From the NCBI RefSeq assembly GCF_003122325.1, contig NZ_QFBC01000018.1:93502-157501 (forward strand): 64,000 bases of DNA, given 5' to 3'. Positions 45,777 through 54,377 of this stretch are shown in pieces (position 1 is the stretch's first letter; every line of letters begins with the position of its first letter). The translations under genes and the position numbers were made by a program. Origin of the DNA: Rhizobium album. GTDB lineage: Bacteria; Pseudomonadota; Alphaproteobacteria; Rhizobiales; Rhizobiaceae. The notes below the pieces were generated by a model, which worked only from the letters and a program-made list of their open reading frames with translations, was not told where the DNA came from and ran no database searches.

Positions 45777-46436
45777 TCAGGTCCTCACGCCGTCGAGGCC
45801 ACGGGTGACGCGGCGTTCCAGCCAGCGCATGCCGGTGGATATGGCCAGCGCCATCAGGAAGTAGAGCACCAGGATGGTCGCGAAGGGGATCAGCGTGCTG
45901 CCGGTCTGGGCGCGCACCACCTGCGCCTGGAACGTCATGTCGGTGAGCGAGATGAGTGACACGACGGCGGTGCCCTTCAGGAGTTCGATGGCATTGTTGC
46001 CGAAGGTCGGCAGCATCAGCGGCAGAGCCTGCGGCAGGATGACATGGCGCATCGCCTGTCCGCGGGTCAGGTTGAGCGCGATGCAGGCCTCGCGCTGTTC
46101 CCGCCCGATCGCCTTGACGGCGCCGCGCACCACCTCCGCCCCGTAGGCCCCGACGTTCAGCCCAAGCGCCAGCACGCCCGCCTGCAGCGGCGAGAGCGTG
46201 ACGCCCGCGAAGGGCAGCACGAAATAGACCCAGAAGAGTTGCACGAAGATCGACGTGCCGCGGAAGAACTCGATATAGGTGGTGGCAAGCGCCCGGACCG
46301 CCATGAAGCGGCTGACGCGGCCGAGCCCGGCGACGAACGCCATGATGACGGCAAGCACCGAGCCCATCACGGTGAGCTCAAGCGTCACGAGCGCGCCTTG
46401 CAGGATCAGCCCTATGTAGCCGGACCAGTCGGTCAT
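45777..46436 (-). CDS. ehuC: EhuC, ectoine/hydroxyectoine ABC permease
   Basis: 219 residues from ATG 46436 (MTDWSGYIGLILQGALVTLE); an in-frame GTG 12 bases further up is less likely. HisMQ-type permease with EAA segment EACIALNLTRGQAMRHVILP. It is 2 bases ahead of ehuD. It is separated from ehuB by about 200 bases that are almost filled by a palindromic repeat element. Confidence 0.93.
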   Translation of the reverse strand: MTDWSGYIGLILQGALVTLELTVMGSVLAVIMAFVAGLGRVSRFMAVRALATTYIEFFRGTSIFVQLFWVYFVLPFAGVTLSPLQAGVLALGLNVGAYGAEVVRGAVKAIGREQREACIALNLTRGQAMRHVILPQALPLMLPTFGNNAIELLKGTAVVSLISLTDMTFQAQVVRAQTGSTLIPFATILVLYFLMALAISTGMRWLERRVTRGLDGVRT

Positions 46437-46468
46437 GGTGTGTTCCACATTAACGTCAACGAAGCGGC

Positions 46469-46628
46469 GCCCCTCATCCGCCTGCCGGCACCTTCTCCCC
46501 GCAAGCGGGGAGAAGGCAGAACAGGAACCGGCTTCCCGCCCACCGACGCACTCGATGATGGGAAAGCCTGGCCGCCAGCCCCTTCTCCCCGTTTACGGGG
46601 AGAAGGTCGCGGCAGCGGGATGAGGGGC
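46469..46628. repeat. Two-armed rhizobial palindromic repeat inside the ehu operon
   Basis: A 160-bp composite. Each end holds an inner hairpin (CCTTCTCCCC / GGGGAGAAGG; loops GCAAGC-like and GTTTAC-like) and an outer arm (GCCCCTCATCC at the left, GGATGAGGGGC at the right). The two ends are inverted copies of each other at about 90 percent identity over 48 bases. This is a BIME/RIME-like element placed between ehuB and ehuC. Confidence 0.9.
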
Positions 46629-46641
46629 AAATCCGCCAACC

Positions 46642-47493
46642 TTATTGCGCCGCGCAAAGCTTTTCGCGGCTCGTCGACATGGCGGCGGCGGCGGAGAAGC
46701 CGTAGGGCTCGATGATCTTGGCAAAGTCGCCCGACTGCTTCATCTTGGCAAGTTCGACGTCGAAGGCATCGCGTAGCGCCTCGTCGCCCTTGCGGAAGGC
46801 CGCGCCGTCGCAATAGACCGGCGCGCCGACGACCGGGGCAACCACTTCGATATTCGGGTCGCTCGCCTTGGAGACGAGATCGTTGATCGACAGAACCGGC
46901 AGCGAATAGACGTCGATGCGGCCGTCCTGCAGCATCTTCAGGCCGCTCTGGCCATCCGGCACGACGATGACGCGGTCACGCGGCACGCCGGCTTCGAGCG
47001 CCAGCTTTTCTTCCGTACCGCCGCCCGGCGCACCGATTTTCGCGTCCGGATTGTCGGCGATGTCCTTGTAGCTCTGCAGCTTCAGGGGATTGCCCTTCTT
47101 CAGCGCAAAGGCTTCCGCATCGCAAAGGATCGGCTCGGAATAGACCACGGCGGCGCAACGCTCCGGCTTCATGAACAGGCCGGCGGTGATGACGTCGTGG
47201 CGGCCGGCCTGAAGGCCGGGGATCATCGCGCCATATTCGGAAATCGAGGCGACGATGTCGGCAACGCCGAGGCGCTTGAAGACTTCGCGGGCGACATCGG
47301 GTGCGGCACCCGACACCTTGCCGTCGGCTGCAACCGCGGTGAACGGCGGTTCGTTGGCGATGGCGACGCGGGCAAAACCCTGCGCCTTCAATTCCTCCAG
47401 CTTGCCGTCATCGGCGAAAGCGGGTGTGGCGACGACGACGGCCATCAACGCGCTTGCGCCGGCGGCCATGGTCAAAAACGTCCTCATGCTCAT
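46642..47493 (-). CDS. ehuB: EhuB, periplasmic ectoine-binding protein
   Basis: 283 residues from ATG 47493 (MSMRTFLTMAAGASALMAVV). A signal peptide is cut probably after PAFA (near residue 26). It is an amino-acid-type (family 3) binding protein with ARVAIANEPPFTAVAADGKV. EhuB proteins bind ectoine and 5-hydroxyectoine with high affinity. The palindromic repeat immediately after the stop could protect its mRNA and favour high-level synthesis relative to the permeases. Confidence 0.93.
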   Translation of the reverse strand: MSMRTFLTMAAGASALMAVVVATPAFADDGKLEELKAQGFARVAIANEPPFTAVAADGKVSGAAPDVAREVFKRLGVADIVASISEYGAMIPGLQAGRHDVITAGLFMKPERCAAVVYSEPILCDAEAFALKKGNPLKLQSYKDIADNPDAKIGAPGGGTEEKLALEAGVPRDRVIVVPDGQSGLKMLQDGRIDVYSLPVLSINDLVSKASDPNIEVVAPVVGAPVYCDGAAFRKGDEALRDAFDVELAKMKQSGDFAKIIEPYGFSAAAAMSTSREKLCAAQ

Positions 47494-47560
47494 TGTTGCG
47501 AACTCCTCTGGCTGTTTTTGGTTGTTATGTAGGCCCTTGTTTCCTGGCGGCGGACGCCGC

Positions 47561-48346
47561 TCAGACGCGGTGCCCCGCCGCGATGATCTTGCGCAGGAAG
47601 GTTTGCGTGCGTTCCTGCCTGGGATTGCGGAAAATCTCGTCCGGCTTGCCTTCCTCGACGATCCTGCCGCGATCGAAAAACAGGATGCGGTCGGCAAAGT
47701 CATGGGCGAAACCCATTTCGTGGGTGACGAGCAGCATGGTCATGTCGGTCTCGGCGGCGAGCTTGCGCATGACGTTCAGCACCTCCTCGACCAGTTCCGG
47801 GTCGAGCGCCGAGGTCACCTCGTCGAAGAGCATGATCTTCGGCGAGAGCGCCAGGGCGCGGGCGATGGCAACGCGCTGCTTCTGTCCGCCGGACAATTGT
47901 GCGGGCATGCTTTTCGCCTTGTCGGCCAAACCCACCATGTCGAGAAGCTCCATCGCCCGCTTCTGTGCCTCCGCCTTCGGCACGCCCTTGGTCAGCATCG
48001 GGGCGAGCGTGACATTGTCGAGCACGCATTTGTGCGGGAACAGATTGAAGTGCTGGAAGACCATGCCGATCTTCTCGCGCATCCTGTGCAAGTGGCGGTC
48101 GTCGGCCGGCGCAAGTCCGCCGTTCTTCGGCATGTGATAGAGCTGGTCGCCGTCGACCTCGATGTGACCGCCGCTGATCGTCTCCAGTGTCATCAGAATG
48201 CGCAGGATCGTCGTCTTGCCGGATCCGGAAGGGCCGATGAGCGCCAGCTTTTCACCCGGCAGCACCTCCATCGACAACCCGTCGAGCACGGTCAAGGGAC
48301 CGTAGCGCTTGGTGATGGTGTCGATGCGGATGATCGGCGCTGCCAT
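47561..48346 (-). CDS. ehuA: EhuA, ectoine/hydroxyectoine ABC ATPase
   Basis: 261 residues from ATG 48346 with GGGAGAGG upstream; the frame extends 8 codons further without a better site. It has Walker A GPSGSGKTT, Q-loop MVFQHFNLFPHK, signature LSGGQKQRVAIARA, Walker B IMLFDEVTSALD and H-loop VTHEMGFA. It is a polar-amino-acid-type ATPase and the first gene of ehuABCD-eutABC-doeAB. The promoter region lies at 48347-48468, downstream of enuR on the same strand. Confidence 0.94.
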   Translation of the reverse strand: MAAPIIRIDTITKRYGPLTVLDGLSMEVLPGEKLALIGPSGSGKTTILRILMTLETISGGHIEVDGDQLYHMPKNGGLAPADDRHLHRMREKIGMVFQHFNLFPHKCVLDNVTLAPMLTKGVPKAEAQKRAMELLDMVGLADKAKSMPAQLSGGQKQRVAIARALALSPKIMLFDEVTSALDPELVEEVLNVMRKLAAETDMTMLLVTHEMGFAHDFADRILFFDRGRIVEEGKPDEIFRNPRQERTQTFLRKIIAAGHRV

Positions 48347-48417
48347 GCATGCCTCTCCCTGTTGAGACAAGTGATGGCCTAACGATGCGCGCCGCTCAAA
48401 ATCATGTCAATCTAAAT

Positions 48418-48438
48418 AATAATATCAGTACAATTATT
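48418..48438. promoter_or_regulatory. AT-rich inverted repeat in the ehuA promoter region
   Basis: AATAAT and ATTATT flank 9 bases in an unusually AT-rich stretch, and a TTGACA-like -35 occurs at 48404-48409 on the minus strand. It could be an EnuR (MocR) or DoeX site; which one cannot be told from sequence. Confidence 0.4.
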
Positions 48439-48468
48439 CTTCGGACGCCTCGTTAACAGGCAATCGTC

Positions 48469-49854
48469 TCAAATCGCGAGCAGCAGCGCCTCCGGGTTTC
48501 CGCTCGCCAGCGAGGCAAGAATGCCGAGCCCCGTGCGCAATTCCTGTTCGGTGGTCGAGCCCAGCGAAATGCGCACCGCCGGATGCCAGCCCTGCTCGGC
48601 CGTGCGGAAGGACGAACCCGGCGCGATGCCGACGCCGCGCAGCCGCGCCTGCGATACGAACCCCTCTTCCGTGTGTCCTTCCGGCAAGGGCAGCCAGACA
48701 TGCAGGCTCTGCGGATGGGCGTGATAGGGAAGGCCGGCAAAGGCCTCCTCGGCAATGGCATGGCGAACGGCGAGCGCCCGGCGCTGCCAGTGGACGAGCT
48801 CCATCGCCGTGCCGTCGCTGACCCAGCGCGTGGCGATCTCGGCAATCGACGGCGTCGCCATCCAGTTGGAGACGAGGTGGCGGTTGGCGACGGCGGCGAC
48901 ATAGCGGTCGGGCGCCGTCAGATAGCCGATGCGCAGGCCCGGCACGGTGATCTTGGTGAAGCTGGTGACGTAGAGCGTGCGCTCCGGCGCGTAGGCGGCA
49001 ATCGGCGGCGCCCTGCCTTCCACCAGCGGCCCGAGCACGTCGTTCTCGATGATCGCGATATCGTGGCGCCGCGCCACGTCGGCCAGCGCCTGCCGGCGTT
49101 CGCCGCTCATCAGCGTTGCAGTCGGGTTGATCACCGAGGGCTGCAGGAAGACGGCGCGGATCACGCCCTTGCGACAGGCCTCGTCCAGCGCCTCGGGGAT
49201 CATGCCGTCGCGATCGATCGGCAGGCCTTCGAGATGCAGCCCGAGATAGGTGGACAGCGGCACGAGCGTGTGATGGCTGATCGCTTCCGTCGCGACCGTC
49301 GCGCCGGGCGGGGCGACGCTCATCAGCGCGACCGTCATGCCCGACGTCGCGCCGTTGGTGAGATTGATGTTGAGCGGCGAGACGTCGAGGCCGCAGCGCG
49401 CCAGCCACTCCGCCGCCACCGCCCGGTGGCGCGGAAACACCATGTTCGGCCGGAACGACAGCGCCGAACTCGACGGCAGGTTTTCCGCAAGCCAGCCGAA
49501 GGCCTCGCGCATGCGCTCCAGGTGCAGCTGCTCGCAGACCGGCTTCAGGATCGAAAGATCCACCAGCTCGCCAAGTCGCTCGGGCAGATAAGGCGGCTCC
49601 GGTTCCTTCGGCCGCGTCTGCACGAAGGAACCCCGGCCGATTTCGCCGGAAATAAGCCCGCGGCGGATCAGTTCGTCATAGGCCCGGCTGACGGTCTGCA
49701 CGGACAGGTTCAGGTCGTCTGCGAGCTTGCGATGCGGCAACAGGCGCGTGCCGTTGGGCAACAATCCGTCCTGGATGGCGCGGGCGATCTGCTCGGCGAG
49801 GGAAAGATAGGCCGGCCGGCGCAATTGGGATATATCGGGTCGCCAATTTGTCAT
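48469..49854 (-). CDS. enuR: EnuR, MocR-type (GntR/aminotransferase) regulator of ectoine genes
   Basis: 461 residues. The N-terminal GntR winged helix (residues 8-75, with GTRLLPHRKLADDLNLSVQT) is fused to a fold-type I aminotransferase domain. The PLP lysine lies in YVTSFTKITVPGLRIGYLTA. MocR regulators use PLP to sense an ectoine-derived metabolite; EnuR represses ehu/eut genes until induced. It is immediately upstream of ehuA on the same strand and divergent from the Lrp-type doeX. The aminotransferase domain is regulatory, not a replacement for DoeD. Confidence 0.93.
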   Translation of the reverse strand: MTNWRPDISQLRRPAYLSLAEQIARAIQDGLLPNGTRLLPHRKLADDLNLSVQTVSRAYDELIRRGLISGEIGRGSFVQTRPKEPEPPYLPERLGELVDLSILKPVCEQLHLERMREAFGWLAENLPSSSALSFRPNMVFPRHRAVAAEWLARCGLDVSPLNINLTNGATSGMTVALMSVAPPGATVATEAISHHTLVPLSTYLGLHLEGLPIDRDGMIPEALDEACRKGVIRAVFLQPSVINPTATLMSGERRQALADVARRHDIAIIENDVLGPLVEGRAPPIAAYAPERTLYVTSFTKITVPGLRIGYLTAPDRYVAAVANRHLVSNWMATPSIAEIATRWVSDGTAMELVHWQRRALAVRHAIAEEAFAGLPYHAHPQSLHVWLPLPEGHTEEGFVSQARLRGVGIAPGSSFRTAEQGWHPAVRISLGSTTEQELRTGLGILASLASGNPEALLLAI

Positions 49855-49877
49855 GATTTTACATTGCGAAAATTCAG

Positions 49878-49895
49878 GTCAATTGACAACGTCAA
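49878..49895. promoter_or_regulatory. Overlapping palindromes between enuR and doeX
   Basis: GTCAATTGAC (49878-49887) and TTGACAACGTCAA (49883-49895) overlap in the 102-base divergent promoter region, suggesting a dimer-binding operator for EnuR or DoeX. Confidence 0.5.
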
Positions 49896-49956
49896 AATGC
49901 CTTTCCATTGTGTTTTTCCTCGCTTTGACATGATATCCGCCCGGAGGACGCGCCTC

Positions 49957-50439
49957 GTGAAACTCGACGCCATAGACCTGCGCATCCTGAACGCGATCCA
50001 GGAGAACGGCCGCATCACCAAGCTGGCGCTGGCGGAAAAGGCAGGCCTTTCCCCCACGCCCTGCTGGCTGCGCCTGCACAAGCTGGAAAAAGCCGGCATC
50101 GTCACCGGCTATCACGCCCGCATCGCCGTGCGGCGGCTGGCGCCCGTCACCGGCGTGATGATGGAGGTGACGCTGGCCAACCACCGGCAGGCGGATTTCG
50201 ACCGTTTCGAGCGCGCCGTCGCCTCGACGCCGGAAATCGTTGCCTGCTGGTCGGTCGGCGGCGGCGTCGATTACATCCTGAAGATCATGGCGATCGATAT
50301 CGACGCATACCAGCGCCTCGTCGACAGCCTTCTGGAACGCGAACTCGGCATCGACCGCTATTTCACCTACATCATCACCAAGACGGTGAAGGAGGAGACG
50401 GTGCTGCCGCTTGCGACACTGCTCCCCGCGCTCGACTAG
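49957..50439 (+). CDS. doeX: DoeX, Lrp/AsnC-family regulator
   Basis: 160 residues from GTG 49957 with GGAGGA 8 bases upstream. HTH at the N-terminus (LRILNAIQENGRITKLALAE and KAGLSPTPCWLRLHKLEK), then the RAM ligand domain ending TYIITKTVKEE. DoeX proteins control ectoine degradation genes in Halomonas and rhizobia (there called AsnC). It is divergent from enuR and 119 bases ahead of the dehydrogenase gene on the same strand. Confidence 0.92.
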   Translation: MKLDAIDLRILNAIQENGRITKLALAEKAGLSPTPCWLRLHKLEKAGIVTGYHARIAVRRLAPVTGVMMEVTLANHRQADFDRFERAVASTPEIVACWSVGGGVDYILKIMAIDIDAYQRLVDSLLERELGIDRYFTYIITKTVKEETVLPLATLLPALD

Positions 50440-50558
50440 GCAGATTGTCTACGGTCGCCCGCACCTTTGGCCAAAGTCTCTGCCGCCCGTCCCGGCAATG
50501 GACAATCTGTCTGCCGGCCTGTGCCAGACTTCTGCGCACACAGCCAGAGGAGGCCGCC

Positions 50559-52055
50559 ATGACCGCCCTATTCGCCCGGACGACTTTTCACGATGCGCTC
50601 GCCCGCCTCAATGACCCTCATCTCCTTCGCGAACTCGCCTATGTCGGTGGCCGCTGGGTGGCGGGCAACGATGGCGCCAGCTTCAAGGTGACGGACCCCG
50701 CCTCTTCGGCAACGCTCGCCTGGGTCGCGACCCTCGACGCTGGACAGACCTCCGAGGCCATCGCCGCCGCAAGCGACGCTTTCCCCGCCTGGCGCGATCG
50801 GTTGCCGCAGCAGCGCGCCGCCATCCTGCGCAAGTGGTACGAGTTGATGCTGGAGGCACGCGAAGACCTCGCCCTGCTGATGACGCTGGAACAGGGCAAG
50901 CCGCTCGCCGAATCCCGCGGCGAGATCGATTATGCCGCTTCCTTTATCGAGTGGTATGCCGAGGAAGGGAAACGCCTCAATGCGGAGAGCGTCACCAGCC
51001 ACCTGCCCGGCGCGGAGATGATCGTTCGCCGTGAAGCGCTTGGCGTCGCCGGTATCGTGACGCCGTGGAATTTCCCCTCCGCCATGATCACCCGCAAGGC
51101 CGCCGCAGCCCTTGCCGCCGGCTGCACCGTCGTTGCCCATCCGTCCAGCGAGACGCCGCTATCGGCGCTCGCGCTTGCCGAACTCGGCGAACGGGCCGGC
51201 CTACCCGCCGGTGTCTTCAATGTGGTGACCGGCGATGCCGCAACCATCGTCGGCCGCCTGAACGCCGATCCGCGCGTACGCGCCTTGAGTTTTACCGGCT
51301 CGACGGAGATCGGCAAGCTGATCGCCGGCCAGTGTGCGCCGACCATGAAGCGGCTGGTGATGGAGCTTGGCGGCCATGCTCCGCTCATCGTCTTCGCCGA
51401 CGCCGATATAAAAAAGGCCGTCGACATCGCCATCGACGCCAAATTCGCGACATCGGGCCAGGATTGCCTCGCCGCCAACCGCATCTATGTCGAACGCCCC
51501 GTGCTTGCCGCCTTCACCGAGGCCTTCAGGACGCGCATCGCGGCATTGAAGGTCGGAAACGGGCTTGAAGCGGATGTCGAGATTGGGCCGCTGATGCATG
51601 AGCGCGCCGTCGCCAAGGTGGAAGAACAGGTCGCCGATGCGCTGCAGCACGGCGCAAGACTGCTGACCGGCGGCAAGCGCCACAAGACCGGCCCGCTGTT
51701 TTACCAGCCGACGCTGCTGACCGACGTTTCGGACGCAGCGCTGATCATGCGCGAGGAAACCTTCGGCCCGGTCGCCGCCGTCACGGCTTTCGACAGCGAG
51801 GCGGAGGTGATCGCCCGCGCCAACGACACCCAATACGGCCTTGTCGCCTATGTCGTCACCGAAAACGGCGCCCGCCAGATGCGCCTTGCCCGCGCATTGG
51901 AATACGGCATGATGGCCGTCAACCGCGTGAAAATCACCGGCGGCCCGATCCCCTTTGGCGGCTGGAAACAATCCGGCATCGGACGCGAAGGCTCACGCCA
52001 TGGCATGGAAGCCTTCACCGAGCTGAAATATCTCTGCATCGACACGGCCGCCTGA
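50559..52055 (+). CDS. doeC: NAD(P)-dependent semialdehyde dehydrogenase (probable DoeC)
   Basis: 498 residues from ATG 50559 with GAGGAGG upstream. ALDH features: LGVAGIVTPWNFPSAMITRK, FTGSTEIGK, catalytic Glu in VMELGGHAPLIVF and catalytic Cys in TSGQDCLAANRIYVE. In general it is a succinate-semialdehyde dehydrogenase-like enzyme. In the ectoine context it would oxidise aspartate semialdehyde to aspartate, the last step (DoeC/Ssd). The link to ectoine is from neighbours, so the function is inferred. Confidence 0.85.
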   Translation: MTALFARTTFHDALARLNDPHLLRELAYVGGRWVAGNDGASFKVTDPASSATLAWVATLDAGQTSEAIAAASDAFPAWRDRLPQQRAAILRKWYELMLEAREDLALLMTLEQGKPLAESRGEIDYAASFIEWYAEEGKRLNAESVTSHLPGAEMIVRREALGVAGIVTPWNFPSAMITRKAAAALAAGCTVVAHPSSETPLSALALAELGERAGLPAGVFNVVTGDAATIVGRLNADPRVRALSFTGSTEIGKLIAGQCAPTMKRLVMELGGHAPLIVFADADIKKAVDIAIDAKFATSGQDCLAANRIYVERPVLAAFTEAFRTRIAALKVGNGLEADVEIGPLMHERAVAKVEEQVADALQHGARLLTGGKRHKTGPLFYQPTLLTDVSDAALIMREETFGPVAAVTAFDSEAEVIARANDTQYGLVAYVVTENGARQMRLARALEYGMMAVNRVKITGGPIPFGGWKQSGIGREGSRHGMEAFTELKYLCIDTAA

Positions 52056-52211
52056 TCCCGGCGCCAAGCATTGCCCCGTTTCGTCGGACAGGTCTTCGGG
52101 TCCGGGACGAAAGTTTTTGCCTCCGGAGATCTTGTTGCCGGGCGCACTGATCGTCGCAAAAGAAGCCGGTCGACCCCGTTGGCGCTATTTTTCAAGTGCC
52201 GTTCGGCGCCG

Positions 52212-52469
52212 CTAGCTTTCGATATTCATTGTGACGATCTGGTGTACGAGCCGGTCAACTGCCGCGAGGGTCATGGCAGGATCGGGAAAGACCCGGTTCG
52301 ATTCTTCAGACCGCTGGTTGGCGGCAGGGAGGCCCGAAATCCCGCCATCGTGGCCGGAAATTGCGGTCAATGGGGATCTCCCTGTGCCTCCGGCGAATCC
52401 GGCGAGAGTGGCTACCGGCGACGCGGCCGGGAAACCCCCCGGCGTTTCGAGGATCGTGTCCTTCGTCAT
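52212..52469 (-). pseudogene. Chimeric ORF ending in an IS21 istB fragment
   Basis: An 85-residue frame starts at the ATG at 52469, overlapping the methyltransferase stop (ATGA) with AGGAGAAGG ahead. The first about 58 residues (MTKDTILETPGGFPAASPVA onward) are unrecognised. The end, VFPDPAMTLAAVDRLVHQIV then TMNIES, is the C-terminus of an IS21-family IstB ATPase. An IS insertion and decay appear to have replaced the original gene's 3' part. No other gene is seen at 52056-52211. Confidence 0.65.
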
Positions 52470-53098
52470 GCCTTCTCCTGTCGTGTTGCGATCATCAGAA
52501 AGCCGGCATTCGCGGCGCGACGCGTTTCCAGTGTCGAAAAGCCGGCGTCCCGCGCCCATTGCTCAAGGGTCGAAGGCTCGTCGAAACGCATGCTTTCCGC
52601 CATCTTTCGCGAGAAACGAACGATCTTCTCGCGGAACTCCGGTGGGGAGGTGATCAGCGCCAGCTTGCCGCCCGGCTTCAGCACGCGGGCCATTTCCGCA
52701 AGGCTTTTCTGCGGATCGGGGAAAAAGAAGAAGGCGTTGAGGCAGTAGACCTTGTCGATCGAACAGGTTTCGACCGGCAAATCGCCGGCATCGGCTTGTG
52801 ACACCGCCAATCTCCGGGCGCGGATCGCTTCGGCATTGAGGCGCGACGCATTGCGGACCATATCGGCGCTGTGATCGACGGCGATCGCCGTGCAGCCGCT
52901 GGCGAGCAGCCGCCGCATGAAGACGCCACCACCACATCCCACTTCAAGAACGACGTCTCGTGGGGTCGGCGGCAAACGATCGAGCGCCAGGTCGAAGCCC
53001 GGCTTATGGCCAAGCGGAAAACGGTAGAACAGATAGCCGAGCAGGCCGCTCGGTCGCCGCGCAATGCGGTCGACAAAGCCTCCGGACAGAAAAGGCAT
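52466..53098 (-). CDS. SAM-dependent class I methyltransferase
   Basis: 210 residues. The SAM site is clear: VVLEVGCGGGVFMRRLLASG with AVDHSADMVRNAS and motif IV/post-I region DKVYCLNAFFFFPDPQKSLA. No membrane or export signal. The substrate is unknown. Similar methyltransferases accompany siderophore uptake genes, which suggests action on an imported chelate or ligand, but this is inference. It is 28 bases after the RhtX-like gene, so operonic. Confidence 0.82.
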   Translation of the reverse strand: MPFLSGGFVDRIARRPSGLLGYLFYRFPLGHKPGFDLALDRLPPTPRDVVLEVGCGGGVFMRRLLASGCTAIAVDHSADMVRNASRLNAEAIRARRLAVSQADAGDLPVETCSIDKVYCLNAFFFFPDPQKSLAEMARVLKPGGKLALITSPPEFREKIVRFSRKMAESMRFDEPSTLEQWARDAGFSTLETRRAANAGFLMIATRQEKA

Positions 53099-53125
53099 GG
53101 GATTTTCCTTGAGTTGTGATTGTGC

Positions 53126-54373
53126 CTATGCAGTTGCCGCGCGGCGTGACATCCGCGATACGCCGAAGGCGACGATGAGCAGCGCAGCCGCGGCGCCACC
53201 AAAGGTCATTGCATAACCGGATTGCCCGGCAATCCACACGACCAGCCCGGCGATGACCATTTCGCCGAGCACATTGGCGCTCTGCAACACGGTGATGTCG
53301 GTTCCCGCCTGGTTGCCGCCGGCCCCGAACGCCATGAGGATGGTCGCGGCCGAGACGGCGATGATGCCGCTTGCGATCGAGAGCAGCGAGATGGCGAGAA
53401 CGACGTTGACCCAGGATGCCGCAAGCATGCCGCCGGCGATCAGTCCCCAGAACAGGAAGGCGGTTGCAGCAAGCAGCATGCCGATCGACATCGCCCGCCA
53501 GCGGCTGGCGATGGTGAGGTAGCTTCCGAGCGGGCAGCCGAGGATCAGCATGACCAAACCGCTGATCGTCGAGATTGTGCCGGTCCCGCTGTTCGACCAG
53601 CCGAGATCGACCAGGAATATCTTGCTGACGCTCAAGCCGCCGGCATGCGCGCCACCGTAGATGAAGGCGAGGATCAGCAGCGTCCAGATGCCTTGCCGCC
53701 GGAACGTCGATATCAGCCGGGCCGGGGTGTCGCCCGGAGCGGACTTCACGCGCGGGGGCTCGCGCCATGCCAGGGCAATGAGAACCGTTGCGGCCGGGAA
53801 GAGCGCCAACACCAGGAAGGTGCCCATCTGCCCGAGGGGATCGGCCATCAGCAGCGTTCCGCCGCCGCCGACCATGAAGCCGGCCATCATGCCGCCGATC
53901 TGCAGCGCGTTCGCATAGGCCAGGCCGCTGCCGGTCAGCTGTTCGGCGGCAAGGCCGTCGGTCGCCGTATCCTGCGTCGCGCTGGCGATGGCGCCGACGG
54001 CCAGCATCAGCACGGCGATCCAGATATTCGGGCCGCTCAAGGGTAGAAACGCGGTGACAGACAGCGTCAAGGCCAACACCGCCTGCATCGGAATGATCCA
54101 GGACCGCCTGCGTCCCAGCCTCGGCCCCCAGCGGTTGTCCACCATGGGAGCCCAGAACAGTTTCAGGATCCAGGGGAGACCCGCGAGCGGCACCAGCGCG
54201 ATCATTTCCAGCGGCACGCCGTTCTGCCGCATCAAAACCGGCAGGGCCTCCATAGAAAGGCCCATCGGCAGACCCTGGGTAAAATAGAGTACGCCGAGCA
54301 GTATGAGAAGTCTTGCCCGGCCTGTCGCAGCGGTGGCCGGCGTGCTTGCAGCGGCAAGGGACATGTCTGTCAT
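53126..54373 (-). CDS. RhtX/FptX-family siderophore MFS permease
   Basis: 415 residues with twelve membrane segments. The N-terminal YFTQGLPMGLSMEALPVLMR and LPWILKLFWAPMVDNRWGPR are typical of the RhtX/FptX/AmpG-like group. RhtX imports rhizobactin 1021 and FptX imports ferric pyochelin across the inner membrane. It follows the TonB receptor gene by 4 bases, supporting joint uptake of one ferric siderophore. Confidence 0.85.
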   Translation of the reverse strand: MTDMSLAAASTPATAATGRARLLILLGVLYFTQGLPMGLSMEALPVLMRQNGVPLEMIALVPLAGLPWILKLFWAPMVDNRWGPRLGRRRSWIIPMQAVLALTLSVTAFLPLSGPNIWIAVLMLAVGAIASATQDTATDGLAAEQLTGSGLAYANALQIGGMMAGFMVGGGGTLLMADPLGQMGTFLVLALFPAATVLIALAWREPPRVKSAPGDTPARLISTFRRQGIWTLLILAFIYGGAHAGGLSVSKIFLVDLGWSNSGTGTISTISGLVMLILGCPLGSYLTIASRWRAMSIGMLLAATAFLFWGLIAGGMLAASWVNVVLAISLLSIASGIIAVSAATILMAFGAGGNQAGTDITVLQSANVLGEMVIAGLVVWIAGQSGYAMTFGGAAAALLIVAFGVSRMSRRAATA

Positions 54374-54377
54374 GGCG

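Noticed and set aside
46469..46628. CRISPR-like repeats in the ehuB-ehuC spacer
   Set aside because: There are only two inverted hairpin units, not regularly spaced direct repeats.
48469..49854. EnuR as the missing DoeD aminotransferase
   Set aside because: It has an N-terminal GntR DNA-binding domain and sits as regulator upstream of ehuA, the MocR arrangement.
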